Part shown: piece after piece, positions 1 to 13,149 of the stretch | How positions within the stretch are numbered: the first letter of the stretch is position 1 | Layout: each line of letters starts with the position of its first letter | Origin: Zhengitettix transpicula | Taxonomy: Eukaryota > Arthropoda > Insecta > Orthoptera > Tetrigidae | Assembly: GCA_037074705.1 (NCBI GenBank) | Contig: CM073592.1 | Location: 29,732,629 to 29,796,628, forward strand | Length of the DNA: 64,000 nt | Reading direction: 5' to 3' | Notes under the pieces: model-generated | The model's input: only the letters and a program-made list of their open reading frames with translations | Told to the model about the DNA's origin: nothing | The model's database searches: none | Translations under genes and position numbers: made by a program

Positions 1-2378
1 TTGTATGAATTAGGAAACAAATCCACATATATTATCATTTATTCTAACAGTGGCAATTTCAATTTAAAGTATCTTAAAACTGTAAAAAAGGTCCTATTTT
101 TTAAATTAAGGAAGGTGTTAAATAATAATTTGTAATAATGTTTCTATCAATTCAAAGTAATTAAGAAGTGTTGCACTTCAATAATCACTCATATTCAGAA
201 ACATATTTATGGTGAATATGTTTTACATAATAACAAAACACTTTAAATATACAGGTCATAAATGTGTGTAAAATGCAGAAACTTATATACTATATTTTTT
301 AAATATAATGTTCAGGTATTTATCAATAAAATATATTTGTAACATTACTAATAATAAATCTTAATTGGCAAAAACATAGTGTTAAGCAAGTGTCAGAATG
401 TGGCCAAGAGTATCCTAATGATAATAAACAATACTCAGTTCTCTAAAAATACAGAATTCAAGTATCCAATCATCTTGATTTAATTAAAAAAATTATTCCA
501 AACTATATATTTATTTAGTGTATGAAAATTCTTTTTTAACATATTTTAATTGAATATTTTGATTTGTGTTTTAATTGTATGTTTACTTCTTTATTATTTC
601 AAATAAATTACTCAGTTTACCAGTATATTATTACTTTCTGACATTACAAAGCATTTACCTCTTCCTTTATAGGTTTAATGAGTGTTAGTTGACAAATTTT
701 CTGTTAGAGAACAGTATTGCAGTTATCCTAAACTAACAACTATAATCTAAATACAAGTATAAATAATGTGCTGAATACATAATTTTAAATAATGTCATTG
801 TGTCTCTCATAGAAGTATTAATGGTGAGTAATCCAAGGAAAGAAGTTTTGCACAAATGTGTTTTACTAGAATGACTGTTCTCAATAATTTATGTATTGTC
901 TATTATATTTTATCCAGCATTATGAAAATGACAAAATCAATATAATTTACTAATTGAAATGGGATCACATGCAGTATTAAAAAGTAAGTATACTATAAAT
1001 AATAACTGAATTCATTCACTTCTTCTGTCATAATATTTTTTTGATTTTGTAAAAAGTGTTCAGTTAGTTATTAATAGCAGAAAATTAATTGCTTATTTAA
1101 GACACAAGACTAACTGTACTGTTCATTCAATTGAAATATTATGATCAATAGATAAATTTTGACAAACAACATTTTTCAAAGTATATATCAATTTCCTTAG
1201 AATAACTTGTATGTTTAATTGAGAATGTTTTTTTTTATTGAACTGATGTTCTTGAATTCAAATTTTTTATAACTGAAGACATTTTATAGGACAAATGAAC
1301 AGAATGTGTTACAAATAATGAAAATGTTTAAATGTGATGTTTTTAAATTTGCAAGGAGTTAGTGAGGTATTTTGAGAAGGAATATTTATTACTAACAAAA
1401 AAGTGATAATCAGAATTAATTTAATGATTGACCTCAATGGGACACCTAATAAAATTCCTGTAATACTTAATATTGTTCAGTGTAATATTTATAGGATATA
1501 AAATGTTGGGCTATTTAAAATATTCTGAATAAGATTAATTTCTCAGAGTTCTTCAATTTTACACACCTGGAATTCATATTTTCAGGTGTATATTAACGCA
1601 TGAAATTTTTTGTCTGCCATATGGACTACTATTCTACAGTAGTCTTGGATTTCTTAATTTTCTTAAAATATATTTATTTATCACAATTCAATTTCGACCT
1701 TAGACAAAATAATCTCAGTACAGTAACAATGTGGTCCATTATAACTAAAATTTAAATACTATTTCTTAAATAAGATTAATGGTTATTCATTTACGAAATT
1801 TGTATAACATTTTATCTTGTTATTAGAAAACCAAAATAAAATGGTATTGAGGTGCACATTTAAACATATTTTACCTACATGTTTTATTTTTATTTAGTTT
1901 GCTGTATTTGGTTCATTCCCTTAACTATACCTTGTTTATTTTCTTGTAGAAAAGACCAAGGATATTTTGGTTGTTGGAATAAGGTCCAAAAATTAACAGC
2001 AATGTGATATGTATGGTTGAATTATTTTAAACTGCAAAAAATGGACTTTAATGTATTAATTTGTTCCATTTTAATGTATTATGTTGATAACACAAAATAA
2101 TTTCACTTTAATTTATATAAAATAAAATAATATGAGTGTTAGTAAGAATAATAGTGAAAGATAGATTGAGAGAAGTGTAAACCGTTTATTTTGTAAGGTA
2201 GTTCAATCTTTCAACGACTTTTATATTGGTTTGTTATTTTCTGTACAAGAATACAGTACACAGACAAAATTATTGCACATAAACTTTTATTAATTTTCAG
2301 TTCTTACATGTACCAACAAAACTGCAAATATCACAAATTGATGTACTATTGTCATTATAATGCTTACTTATACATTTC
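1..2378 (-). other. Putative long 3' UTR of a minus-strand gene, CpG-depleted
   Basis: This stretch directly follows, on the minus strand, the stop codon of the terminal exon at 2379-2564. It is very AT-rich, has no long reading frame and no recognisable repeat. By eye it has only five CpG dinucleotides, none in the first 1.59 kb, while sequence to the right of 3.4 kb is rich in CpG. In insects, CpG loss of this kind is a known footprint of germline gene-body methylation, which supports transcribed sequence. The poly(A) site cannot be fixed because AATAAA-like strings are frequent by chance here. The UTR may run past the window edge. It could instead be a CpG-poor intergenic stretch. Confidence 0.4.
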
Positions 2379-2564
2379 TTATGACACAGTAAAAGAGTTT
2401 ATATTATCTTCTTTATTAGCAAACAAATTTTTGTGGCAGCCACAATAAAAATATTTTGTACTTGAAACAGCCGGTCTTGTATGTTGAGGCAGCCCTTTTG
2501 TTTGGGGTGTTGTGCGTGTGAGAAACTTGTCAAGGAGCGACCCATCTTTCATCTCAGCGGCTTT
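2379..2564 (-). CDS. Terminal coding exon of an unidentified protein
   Basis: On the minus strand a good splice acceptor (tttatttatttcag, ending at 2565) is followed by 61 sense codons and a TAA at 2379-2381. Only phase 0 stays open; the other two phases stop within a few codons. The peptide starts KAAEMKDGSLLDKFLTRTTP, has a Cys/aromatic patch (KYFYCGCHKNLF) near residues 37-48 and ends INSFTVS. There is no signal peptide or membrane segment. I do not recognise the family. The upstream exons must lie to the right, beyond an intron that contains a retroposed repeat at 2771-3285, but none can be assigned with confidence. The CpG-poor 3' flank fits the end of a methylated, transcribed gene. The alternative is a chance open frame next to a chance acceptor, which I think less likely. 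Confidence 0.5.
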   Translation of the reverse strand, partial: KAAEMKDGSLLDKFLTRTTPQTKGLPQHTRPAVSSTKYFYCGCHKNLFANKEDNINSFTVS

Positions 2565-2758
2565 CTGAAATAAATAAAGTAAGATCTATATAATAATCAG
2601 ATGTAACATACTGGATATAGTCGACTCAACTGTAGCTTATGTACACAAACTCTAATTTCCCACAATTACTCTATGGTTTCTGTCAATCCTTGAAGTGTTA
2701 GTTTGCAAAGTGACAGCTTCGTTTTCTTTGTTGCGAAGATAAATTGTACTGTGGAGTA

Positions 2759-3297
2759 ACAGAAGCCCTCAGTGGAGACGCATCAGGGAGAACCTTGTAG
2801 GAGAGATGCGAAGGGGCTACCTTTGGGGGTGCCTTTTCCTCTCCGTTTTTGAACGAAGGTTCCCACAAGCCGAGGCACCTCGGACTGTTCTGAGAGGTGT
2901 ATGTTCCGGGGTCACAGACCTTGGGCATACGGTAAGAGTTGTCCGCTATTCCCATTGGAATAGTCGGCCAGCTGCCTCTTAAACTGGTCGAGGCACGGAG
3001 AAGGAATGCTGCGTCCCCACAGAAAACTCCTCTGCCGCTATCGGAAGGGCGTGGGACAAGTACCCCATGCCCGACCTACCTGATGCAAGTTTTTCTAGTA
3101 TTTTCCCTGCATTTCTTTAGGCGAATGCCGTGTAGGATCCTTAAAATATAGCCCGGGGGCCCTAGTAACCCTTGGCTACCTTCCTATACCCTTTCGCATC
3201 GCCCCTTTCAAATCCCTTCCTACGCTATTAAAGGGGAATTGCCCAACGTGGATTACCCTCATGTAGCCTGTTGCCCTAAAAAAAAACAGAAGCCCTC
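2759..3297 (+). mobile_element. A-tailed retroposed repeat, copy A, with target-site duplication
   Basis: A unit of about 515 bp (2771 to about 3285) ends on the plus strand in gcctgttgccctaaaaaaaa. It is flanked by a perfect 12-bp direct repeat, acagaagccctc, at 2759-2770 and 3286-3297. A 3' A-run plus a target-site duplication is the mark of target-primed reverse transcription, so this is a LINE- or SINE-type insertion. Related copies lie near 16.5, 28.7, 29.0, 58.9 and 59.3 kb. The strand opposite the A-tail carries an open frame (2698-2955, minus) also seen in the copy at 59.3 kb. No tRNA-like promoter or reverse transcriptase is visible, so the class is open. Confidence 0.8.
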
Positions 3298-6200
3298 TGA
3301 AGAAACAAGTTTACATGTGGACATAAAAAAGGAGAAACTTTCGTTATTTGTGCACTTTTGATGGACGCAGTTATCTTACAATACTCGTATTTGAAGATAA
3401 AACTAAAGATTCGAATAAAATTTGAGATAATCTTCTGAAATAAAATACCGATTAACAAAACTTTGCATTTTGAAATTACAGGAAATTAATAACGCGTTGA
3501 AATCCCAAGTGGTTTACTCAGTCAAGGTTACGATATAACGCGGATCGCGTATTTTCTGGAACCGCCTTAATGGCGTTCTTACTGCGGCTTGGCAGCGGAA
3601 ATAAATTAAGCTGTGGCCCTGCGGTAATGAACCAATAAAAGACGAGTGTAATCTTGTTAAAATCTCGAGGGAAGGAAATTAGAAGGGTCCAAGGATCTCT
3701 AAAGTATTTAGTACAGAATGAGCTTGTGCTTCAGTTACAGTGTTAATTTTTGCCAATGCCTCGAGCTCTTTTACACTCTGCGAGAATTTAATAATTTAAA
3801 CAAACCAAGCGGAGGCAGACGACGCAATAATCCCGCTTCCTTCAAAAATGTTCAGCAGAGGAAACACCAACATTAAAATTCTAAAAGTGTTTGTTTCATT
3901 ATTTTGTCCGATGACGTATCAGACTTTATTTTCTGAGGCTGACGTTTAATTAAAAAGCTTTCTTAACATTCGGAAGATAGCGACGTTTGTGGAAAAATAT
4001 AAGCGGTAAATTAGAATAACGAAATGATAATTACATCAGAATGGTTTATTGAAAAGGAAATTCTACGGAACGAATGTACAAGTTTACAATTGTAAAATCA
4101 TACAATAACATTTGCATGTCATGTTACCATATCAGTTGACTTTGTTAGATGACGAATGAATGATATATTGTAATCTGACTCTTGCAGAGATAACAATAAA
4201 CAGACAGGTGATTCACCAAAAAAATATCAGAAGCTGAAGTTTCTGATAGGTAATATTATTGAGCCCTGCTGTTATGGTCTAGGAGTAAAAACCTCCTCAC
4301 GTAGCCTAATAATATCTTTAAATATCAGTAATAGTTCTATAATTCATAAGGACAATTTAATAAAGGTAAACAAATACTCTGAATCGAATGACGACTACAA
4401 AGTCTACAAAAGCAACGGCTACCGTGATTTTTTTTATTATTCATTATAAAACTTCTACTGTGTTTGAATTTGAGGAGTTACAGTTGTTTGTGGATACAAA
4501 ACAGTTTCTTATCAATTAAATAATAGTAAATTATTAATTTAAAATAAAATCTAACAATTGCATCCGCGACGTTTCGATGACGTTCACTGCCATCGCCTTG
4601 TAGGTAGTAAAATAATTCTTTATTCTTATTCGTTTAATTATGTTTTCGATTCATAGCAAATCTAATCATACCCGTGCTTTTAAATATTTCTCGTTCATGC
4701 ATACTTAATATTCCTGTAAGCCGTTAACCTCCGATAAAACCAATATTGATGGTAATGATAACGGTTCTGTTCTTCCAAGTACTACAATTAACTCTTAAGT
4801 GTTACGCAACAAACTCGAACTGTTTGTGTGGCCTTGCGAAAAAGTCCCCTACTTCTTAACGAAATTACCCATTAAAGTAGCGCAGGCTCGGCTTCGTGTT
4901 GCGGTCCAGAGAGTTTATTTCCCTCAGGGTAAATCTCACTGACGACTCCAGCTTTACAAAAGTTTGGTGAGAGTGAAAACTGTAACATTTGCCCTCCCCA
5001 GAAACATACCGGAGACTCCATGTTTACGACCGATAAAGTTCGTAGTCAAGGAAGGAGGGGAAAAAAATGCGTGGCAGCACATGAAATGCAAATACTTTCA
5101 ACTTTCTTGAATCAAATGGAAGATTCCTGCTATAATCTTTTATTGCTCTCGACGAAGAAGCCTCGTTTTCTAGATGGATATAACCACATTGAGGCAACTG
5201 GATCTGTCAGGAGGGAGAAAGGGAACAACATGCTGCTTAGGAACATTTACGGACTTTATGAATCGTATATTTTTTTAAATAAATTCTTTGTGGGATATCA
5301 TACGTCATATAATAACACCACCTGTTGAGATGTAACTTTATTAAAGAATAAGCAGTTCACTTCCAATGGTTTAAGAATCCGGAACCGTACATCTATGACA
5401 ATCACGTGGACCAACTCACCTTTTTTATGACTTCATTTCAGGTGTATTATAGACATGAATCGGTAGTTTTAGAATGAATTTTATTATTGTGGTGGTGTAT
5501 TATCTCAAATTTCAATAATTAAATACCTTTTCTTTCATACTCGATGATTTTAGGAAATTCTACTCCATGATCTTGCGCGGATCCTTCTTTATTTCCATAC
5601 TAGCTGGGTTCCCGACATTTCCCGTGTACTTATTTATATAAACCCGAAAACGTATTTAATTGTTTATTAATCTTTAGTCAAAAAGTGGCTCAACCTAAAT
5701 CTAACTATTCCTAGTTCCGTACATACTTTCGACCGATTGTGCATTAATTGAACTGCTATAAAATATATGGAATTTTATTGCATCAATCCCAACAAACTTA
5801 CATTCAAATTTCTTCTTAAATATACTGCAAGATATAATTGTCCCTCAGTCTTCAGACATTACGAAAGATTAAATTCATGAAATTCTTTAGCTAGATTCAC
5901 AATGTAAACAAACAGTCGCCATATTGAAGTCACTAATGTGGCGTGAGAAATTAACTTAAATTTTCCTCAAGGATCGTAAAGTAATTCGTATTGTTTTTTT
6001 ATTATTATTATTCGATGGAGTATTACTGGATAAAGTTATACTTTTTATTCAATGAAAATATTTCTGCTTTATTTCATTACGGAAAAAGGTACTATTTCCT
6101 TTGTTCGTCGCTATAGTAACGTCTCTCTCTGTCGCGTGACGTCAGGGTTTCTTGGCGCGCAGTAATTTAACACAAAATTATCACGTTTTTCAATTTTAAT

Positions 6201-7428
6201 TCCTTCCACATTTATGCTAGGGATTTATAACCCCCACAGTACCGTTTCTCGAGTTTTGAAGAATATGTGTAGCAATTTTGGTTTCAATCTGTCCACGCGC
6301 TTAAATTTTTTATAGAGATTAACTTAAATACATACATACAAATATACATACATTTTTATTATATAAATCCATATTCACTAGGGTACCACTGTTAGTTATT
6401 AAACATCCAATTTTCTTGCGATGTGAAGTGTCCACTGCTATTTCACTCTTCATTATTAACGTTTTGTGTGTTTCACAGTTAAAGTCAATTAGGCCCTTTG
6501 TCACCTGAGAATCATTGCCCCGCTGGAACCAAGGCCGAGATTTGCTGTTGTGTTTGATTATGGTCACATAATCGTAACTTCGTATGTGTTAAAATAGTGA
6601 TATATTTAAAGGAGACTATAAAATAAAATAGTAAACACCATGGCAGCTTCCGTTTTTCGACAGTGAAATTTTCCTGTTCAGAAAAAAAACATACAAGAGT
6701 CGATTCGAAGAGATCACGTTACCCGTTAACGGCGGAAGAGAAAAGGTATCCAGTAACACAGTATCGATTTTCATATCTACTACTAAGCGAACGGAAAGTT
6801 ATAGACTTGCCGATCTTGATTCTATCGTTTAATTATAACACTTATTAGCCGAAGATATTGAAAAAAAATAGGGTATTGAATAAAAACGGTCTAATATGAG
6901 ATACTGAAGTACGAATTGAACTTGTGGAATTTTCAAATAGACTATGTATTGATCTAAAGAAAACCTACATAGTGATAATAAACTGTTCAGGAAAAGAATC
7001 TCGACACCCTTCATTCCTCAGCTTAATTATAAATTTAAATGGAACGTTAAACGTAACTCAAGAATATTTGGTGCAGCAGAGCACTAAGTGGTACTAAACG
7101 CTTATTTTACATTCGCAAACGTCTCAATAAATTTATCACAAAAATCATGCCACATTCAGATAATTTGGCCACAATATTAAATTTAAAAATAGCATTAATC
7201 GTTATAAAGGGTCTAAGGGGGATTGGCCAATCATAATCCTGTTAAAAGGTGGAGCAAAATAGTGTCGCGATGGTTGTATTTCGGAATAAGACCTCATTTT
7301 CGGGGACGTGGAGTTTACAATAACACAACGATTAAGTTAAAATAATATAAGTTTCAACCTCCTGATGAAAGTAGGGTGTCAGAAATAAAAATAAGGACAA
7401 TAAAACATGAATGCATCTCGCAACATAA
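3298..7428. other. Non-coding stretch, probably intron or intergenic
   Basis: I see no supportable gene. CpG is much more frequent than in 1-2378. Notable items are a cgacgtttcga motif at 4566-4577 that recurs in the foldback at 40.7 kb, a tactagctgggttcccgaca block near 5605 related to one at 33.93 kb, and a TGACGTCA palindrome at 6137-6144 in a CpG-rich pocket. Short open frames here lack homology that I recognise and have no convincing splice context. Confidence 0.5.
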
Positions 7429-7976
7429 TTACTGTCTGACAAGCACAGCCTCAGCCTCTACGAGTCTAGTGTTCATTATTCCGGTATCGCACTATTTAAC
7501 AGCCTTCCTGAACATGTAAAGAACATCAACAACTACAACTCATTCGTCAAGGAGTGTAAAACTTTCCTTGTAAATGGAACGTATTACTCCGTACACGAAT
7601 TTTTAAATCGCTGAACTGCCTTACCTACACAATTGCCGAATATGCTTCAAATATGTTAATAGTGTGCCCAGTTTCCCCTTTTGGTTCTGTTTTCCTGCCT
7701 CAGCTTTCTGTTTTAGTAAATATCCATGACGACATCCCTCCGTATCTAGCGACAAGAGATTAATACCAGGAAGTGATGTGTTGTGTGCGTGTTTCTTAAA
7801 GATAGTGGGTATGAATGTAGTGACTAGACAAAAGTGAACAGATATGATTTTTTTTTGTGTAGCTTGTTAATTATTACTATTAAAATTAATTCATTTTATA
7901 TGTAATGTATCTATTGTACATTTGTGACGAATCCTATTAGAGGGCTAATGGTAAATAAATCTATCTATCTATCAAC
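7429..7976 (+). mobile_element. LINE (non-LTR retrotransposon) 3' end, 5'-truncated
   Basis: An open frame at 7429-7614 encodes 61 residues and a TGA. It contains HYSGIALFNSLPEHVKNINN followed by FVKECKTFLVNGTYYSVHEFL, the pattern found at the extreme C-terminus of jockey/CR1-type ORF2 proteins (a G-x-x-x-F/Y-N-x-L-P block, then F-x-x-x-L/C-K and a FYSVxEFL-like end). About 360 bp of untranslated sequence follows and closes with aataaatctatctatcta, a short tetranucleotide tail typical of such LINE 3' ends. The frame stops just upstream (TAA at 7426), so this is a dead 5'-truncated copy. The match is from memory of the family pattern; the exact clade is not resolved. Confidence 0.7.
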
Positions 7977-9754
7977 CTTATTCACAGAAAGAATATCATT
8001 CATCAAAAACGCTAAGAGATTCGTAAAGGTATTCGAAGGTTTTTCGGGAATGTTCAGTGTCAACTACATTCTTATATTAAAAATAATTTGATGTGATTTC
8101 CTCCTCATAAAATTACGTCTAAACATGCTGCATACTGTTTGCAGAGTACACCAGAGGTTACAGTTAATAAAATAATATTAACAATGAAACATAGAGCTAC
8201 CTTGCGTATTCTATTCAAACAGTCGTCGCACGCGCTTGCTGGGCCTGCACTTCCTTGTCCCCAGAGAGAATACGTCTCACAGAAGAGTGCAGAGGCTCTG
8301 CAACAAACGGAAAAATGTACTGAGAATGGAGCTCAAGAGAAAAAAAATAAACATCAAGCACTCATATCTAAAACACATTTAACACGAAACTACTTTGAAG
8401 AATATCGTTCAAAATCATCTAATGGTGAAATTTGTATTGAAAAACATTAAATGAAGAGAATTTCACTTGATAGATTGACTAGTTTATTTTTCATAATGAG
8501 AATACTTAGTTGTACATTATCAAAACAAAATTCTAAGTTTAAATGGACACTGAAGTTTTGATTAAAAAATAAGATTGAATAACTACTATTTCAAGAAGTC
8601 ATCCACTTTGGATTAATGACTCATAAATATATATCACCAGCTAGAGGTACTTAAATATAATAAAAATATTATTCTCTCGTTCCTTAAAGAATTCATATTC
8701 CTCTCTTACGACTGTGATAACGCAAGAATTTATTACCACTATTATTTTTTACGTTGAGCTACGTCATCATCTTTTATTCTAGCCATAGAATTTATTTTCA
8801 AATTCTAGAACAGCTACAGCATAAACAAGTCAGCTCGGTATCACACAAGAGCATCCCTTTCTATTAAACGCATTTCTCTTCGGAAATGTTTGTGCCGATT
8901 AACAGAGATTCCTCTCAAATCTCCACGCCTCATTAACCAACCACGAGATCGCGCCACTTCAGTGGATTTTATTACAACTCTTGATATATTCAGTTTATTA
9001 ATTATTGCTCTTTCGTGTATCAGGTATATTTGGAAAGATGCATAGAAACACATTTACATCACGGAACTGATTTTCTAAATTTAATAATACTGTCAATAAA
9101 CTTTTGTATATTTTAAAACCTAAATATAATAAATCTGTCGTACATTCCGTAATAATGCTCTACTTTATTCTCTAAAAACCTAAAAAAATATATGTAATCG
9201 GATTATGTGAAAAAAATTGATTTAGTGTAAAAAAATATACTAAACATAAGATAATTGTTCGTAAAAAATAAAGATTTTAAAAATATTTTCAGAGGTAGGT
9301 ACAAAGTAAAACAGGAATATTCTGGTAAGATTACTCTTTTTTTTTGCAGAAATTGACCGCAATAAGAAATTGTCTGAAGAGAAATTATTGGTAGATATTT
9401 TTTGTTAAATTTCATTAAAGACTCCAACAACTAAAGGAATAAACATTCAAAAAACTGTTACTTATTTTGGATCTATTGCTGATACAAGAAAAGAATCGAC
9501 TCAACGACAACATCGCAAATATTACTATTAATAAAATTATGAGATAATTGTTCTAAAAATAGAAGTATTTTTGACACCTAATTATCAGAAAGGTAAAAGA
9601 AGACTTCTTAGGTATTTTTGTCTTTTAAAATGTTATATTAAATATTTCTGTTATCGTTTGACGAAATTTAATAGTTTTCTGCTAACAAATAGCAGTGGTT
9701 GTAATATTGAGTATATTTTATTAAAAAATTATATATTATATATTATAAAATGAA

Positions 9755-9759
<5 letters not shown>

Positions 9760-9795
<36 letters not shown>
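9760..9795. repeat. (TA)n microsatellite
   Basis: About 18 uninterrupted TA units. The sequence aaaatgaaatatt occurs on both sides, so local slippage or duplication has copied the flank too. Confidence 0.95.
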
Positions 9796-9797
<2 letters not shown>

Positions 9798-9896
9798 TTA
9801 AAATGAAATATTATATATCATGACTATCATTCAGACGTTTCAGAACAGTCCCGCAATACTAATTAGTGTCTATTACACATTTCCCAGTACACTTAC

Positions 9897-10035
9897 CGCT
9901 GAAAGAATCTGTATCCAAGTAGTGATTAAGATCTTTTCCTCTAAGATACGGGAAAAACATTAAGTTGCCCAAATTAATTTTAAAAGCGTGATTCCCACAA
10001 TAGATGTAGCAAAATATAATTTCAAGAATCGTGGT
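9897..10035 (-). other. Exon-like open segment, speculative
   Basis: On the minus strand a plausible acceptor (gtatactcctcag) is followed by 139 nt of open frame and a consensus donor, AGCG|GTAAGT. The peptide would read TTILEIIFCYIYCGNHAFKI and then LRGKDLNHYLDTDSFS. It could be an upstream exon of the gene that ends at 2379, but its end phase (1) does not match the phase-0 start of that terminal exon, so at least one more exon would be needed. AT-rich DNA gives such pairs by chance, and I hold this weakly. Confidence 0.2.
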
Positions 10036-10732
10036 CTGAGGAGTATACAGTATATATAACAATAAGTATATACCAGACTTGAAGGCTTATTGATTCTTCG
10101 TTGTTTTCAAATATGTATCACACAATTATATTTATTGAGCCACACCGATAATCATAGAAAAAGCATAATGTCGAATTATTTTTCTAAAGTTTTTCAATAT
10201 TATTCAATTTGAGCTATTAATTATTCAATATTAAGCTTCAAGAATATTACATTTTCAAGAATGAATTGTCCAGAACTTGGATTCAGAAATATTTGAAGTG
10301 TTCATTTCAGCATAATATTTCATTAATTACATTGCAGTTTTAATAAAATAAGGACTAGCAATTAACAAACAATGATGGCTGCTATTGTCTTCCGTTGAAG
10401 CGAGGAAAAAAATATCAGAGTTTATGCAACACAGCGAACATGCGTGTAGAGTGTGTTGCCTATCGAGCAAGCTTTGCTATGTGAGTGATATTAATTTTTA
10501 TGTTCTAGAATGCTTATTACCGAGTTATATAAATTAATTTAAATGTTACGCAAATGTAAAACATTACATATGTAAGTCGTTAATGCGACTATAAATTGTA
10601 AATTAAAAAAAATTTAATGCTTCTAAGGAAGCGACAATAAAAATTTGACCTCAACGCATAAAATTAATTTATGTAAATTAGTCAACCAATTTTTAATCCA
10701 AAATGAAAATATAATGCGTCTGTTTTGAAATA

Positions 10733-10850
10733 TAAGATAAAATAGCCCAATTACAAACAAAATGAATTAATGATTTAAATACCATTATTTTTAACGTGTG
10801 GTATTTATATCATCACTTTATTTTGTTTGCCATTTGGGTATTTTATCTTA
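10733..10850. mobile_element. Foldback MITE-like element
   Basis: A 118-bp unit whose ends are inverted repeats of one another: it starts taagataaaatagccca and ends tgggtattttatctta. The arms pair over about 55 bp with scattered mismatches. The right arm carries aacgtgtggtatttat, the reverse complement of a motif shared with relics at 13.1, 22.8, 42.2, 44.4 and 63.8 kb. There is no coding capacity. This structure is typical of short non-autonomous DNA transposons. Confidence 0.65.
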
Positions 10851-13085
10851 TTATTAATTTTTCACTAATACAACTATATTTCCTTTTTAGTTAACTATAA
10901 AAATATTCATTAAGGTAATAAACAATTTTGAGTTAGTAATAATAATTAAGTAAACATAATATTTCTACTTATTCCTTGTATCCAATTCATTAAAGTTAGT
11001 TTGAATATGAAACAGTTTCGAAAAAGAAGATTGACTGTATCTGGAAATCCCCTGCATATTAAAATAGAAGTAAATATCATATCACGTTTCAAATCCATAG
11101 TCAATGTTAAACGTTAGTGATTTTTCCAACTATGTCAAGAGTATATTAAATTATCAATTAATTTGCAAAAACATAAAAAAGGTATATTGCGGAAAACCTG
11201 AATAGAATCCCAAGATTTTTGAATTCCACTGAGTTCTGGAAATAAAAGCAATTCATTTGGATATATGTTGTCAGCACTGCTAAAGGATCCGCCGCAAATG
11301 CCAGCCACTATTAAGCACGCCTATGACGCGCATGCACTTTCGCTTTTTACTGCTCGTAACAGTTATTGTCAGTGCCGGAAACAAATGTCAAATAGAGTTC
11401 AAATGACAAAAAGAAAAAAGTATAGTACCAGGAAATAATTAAAGCGCTTAGTCAATGACACCACTTGGAAAAATGGAAGAGGTATTACTTTTGTCAAAGT
11501 ATCTATGCTGTTATTTTAATTATGGTATGGTTCATTTGATTCTTGTAACAGTCTCTGCTCTTCCAATAAGACTTTCAAACCATTAGTGGCTGCTTTGTGC
11601 TGGTGACAGGCTCCATTACTCCTTCAACGCGCTAAACATTTCTGCTAAGTTTCGTAGGCTTCAGTTGAAAGTGACACCCAATGGTGATCAATAAAGTTAA
11701 TGCTACGGCTCTCGTATTTGTCAATCCAAGATACATTAATCTATGTGCTCCTGGAAGTAATGTTTCCCTTGTAGAAGGATGAAGTGAAATATTATTTAAA
11801 GACGTCAGTTATAATCAATGACATGATTAAAAAATTAGTATTAAAATAACCATTGGACAAGATGGATTCTGGCACCGCGATCGATTAACTTAATCTCAAC
11901 CTAACTGCGGAATAAAATAATTTCTTGAAGTGTAATATTTGTCATGCAGAGCAGATATATTTTTATAATTACTTCAACATATATTTATACGAAATTGTTA
12001 CAAATCTGCATTATAAGTTTACCTTATTTATATAATTACTAATAATTTCCCTATATTCTTCTCTAGATTGGTCTCCTTTGTAACTGTTTTTTTTCTACCT
12101 GTTAAGTGTTTTTAAATAAATTCTATTTTTTTTTGGCAAATCCTTGACGCGTTATTGCATTGCCTACAGGCGCAAGCATTCAACCTGGTAATTGCGTTTC
12201 GAATTTTAACTAATTTAAAAAACCACGGAATCGGATGAAATGTATTCATTTTGCGCCTTATTTATATTTGAAATTATCATCTAGCATTTATATGATGCTA
12301 TTCAATTTTTGGACTTTTTACGTTTCCTAATCTGAAAATTAACGACCTCTTTTCATAGAACTCAACGAAATGCGAAGTTAATGACAGGATATTGATTCTG
12401 TAAAATGAGGTTAATAACTTCAATTCAACTGCCAGCGAGATTGCTGCTTTGAAGGATGCGACGGCGCCATGGAAATTGGTAGTATTATTTTGGAAACAAT
12501 TACAGCACCGGAATGTTCGGCAAACCGAGAAAATAAAAGTTCACTTTTGTTGTCAAAATGAATCATTAGGAAAATGTTACAACGAATGGCTGTTTAGAAT
12601 TTTTTTTATAAAGTTTATTGGTCTGGTAGTTTTTATTGTGTAAAGTGCAGTTTCCTTAATAATTAATTGCCTTATTTACTATCATTCTCACTAGTTATAA
12701 CTTTTGAAATTTAATCTGCAGCAAATATGATAAATGAACTGTAGAAAGTAGAAAAAGTTCTGATGCGAAATATTTTCAATCTATGCGTTATATATTTTTT
12801 ACTCAGTAAAGTTCACAAATAAAAGTGTATTTTCTTCTGATCTTACGATCGAGTCAATAAATGGAAGTTGTTCTCACGTTATTAGGCGGAAAGGTTTTAT
12901 TTGTTGACTAACACACATTAATTTTTATTGAAGATGTTTTTTGACAGAAAAACAACCAAATAAGGATACATTTCTGTTCAAAGAATAACTTCTTGCTGAA
13001 ACAAATATAATAATCGTGAACATATTTCTTAGGGAAACTTTCAAAAGATTGCGTTATCATATTTAAACTTTTAATGTTCTAACAA

Positions 13086-13149
13086 TAAGGTAAAATAGCC
13101 AAATACAGCAGAAAGAGGTGATGATACAAATACCACACAACGTTTCTGG
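13086..13149 (+). mobile_element. MITE arm, relic
   Basis: Begins taaggtaaaatagccaaata and runs through gatgatacaaatacc into cacacaacgtttctgg. It aligns along its length with the right arm of the foldback element at 10733-10850 and with the reverse complement of 22796-22858. A second arm is not clear nearby, so this is a broken copy. Confidence 0.55.

Larger units (their letters stand above)
7977..10732. other. AT-rich non-coding stretch
   Basis: I see no reliable gene here. It contains a TA microsatellite at 9760-9795 and one weak exon-like segment at 9897-10035, listed separately. Everything else appears to be unique AT-rich sequence. Confidence 0.5.

Noticed and set aside
6319..6567. 82-codon minus-strand frame
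   Set aside because: Ends in low-complexity sequence, has no recognised domain and no convincing acceptor; more likely a repeat scrap or chance.
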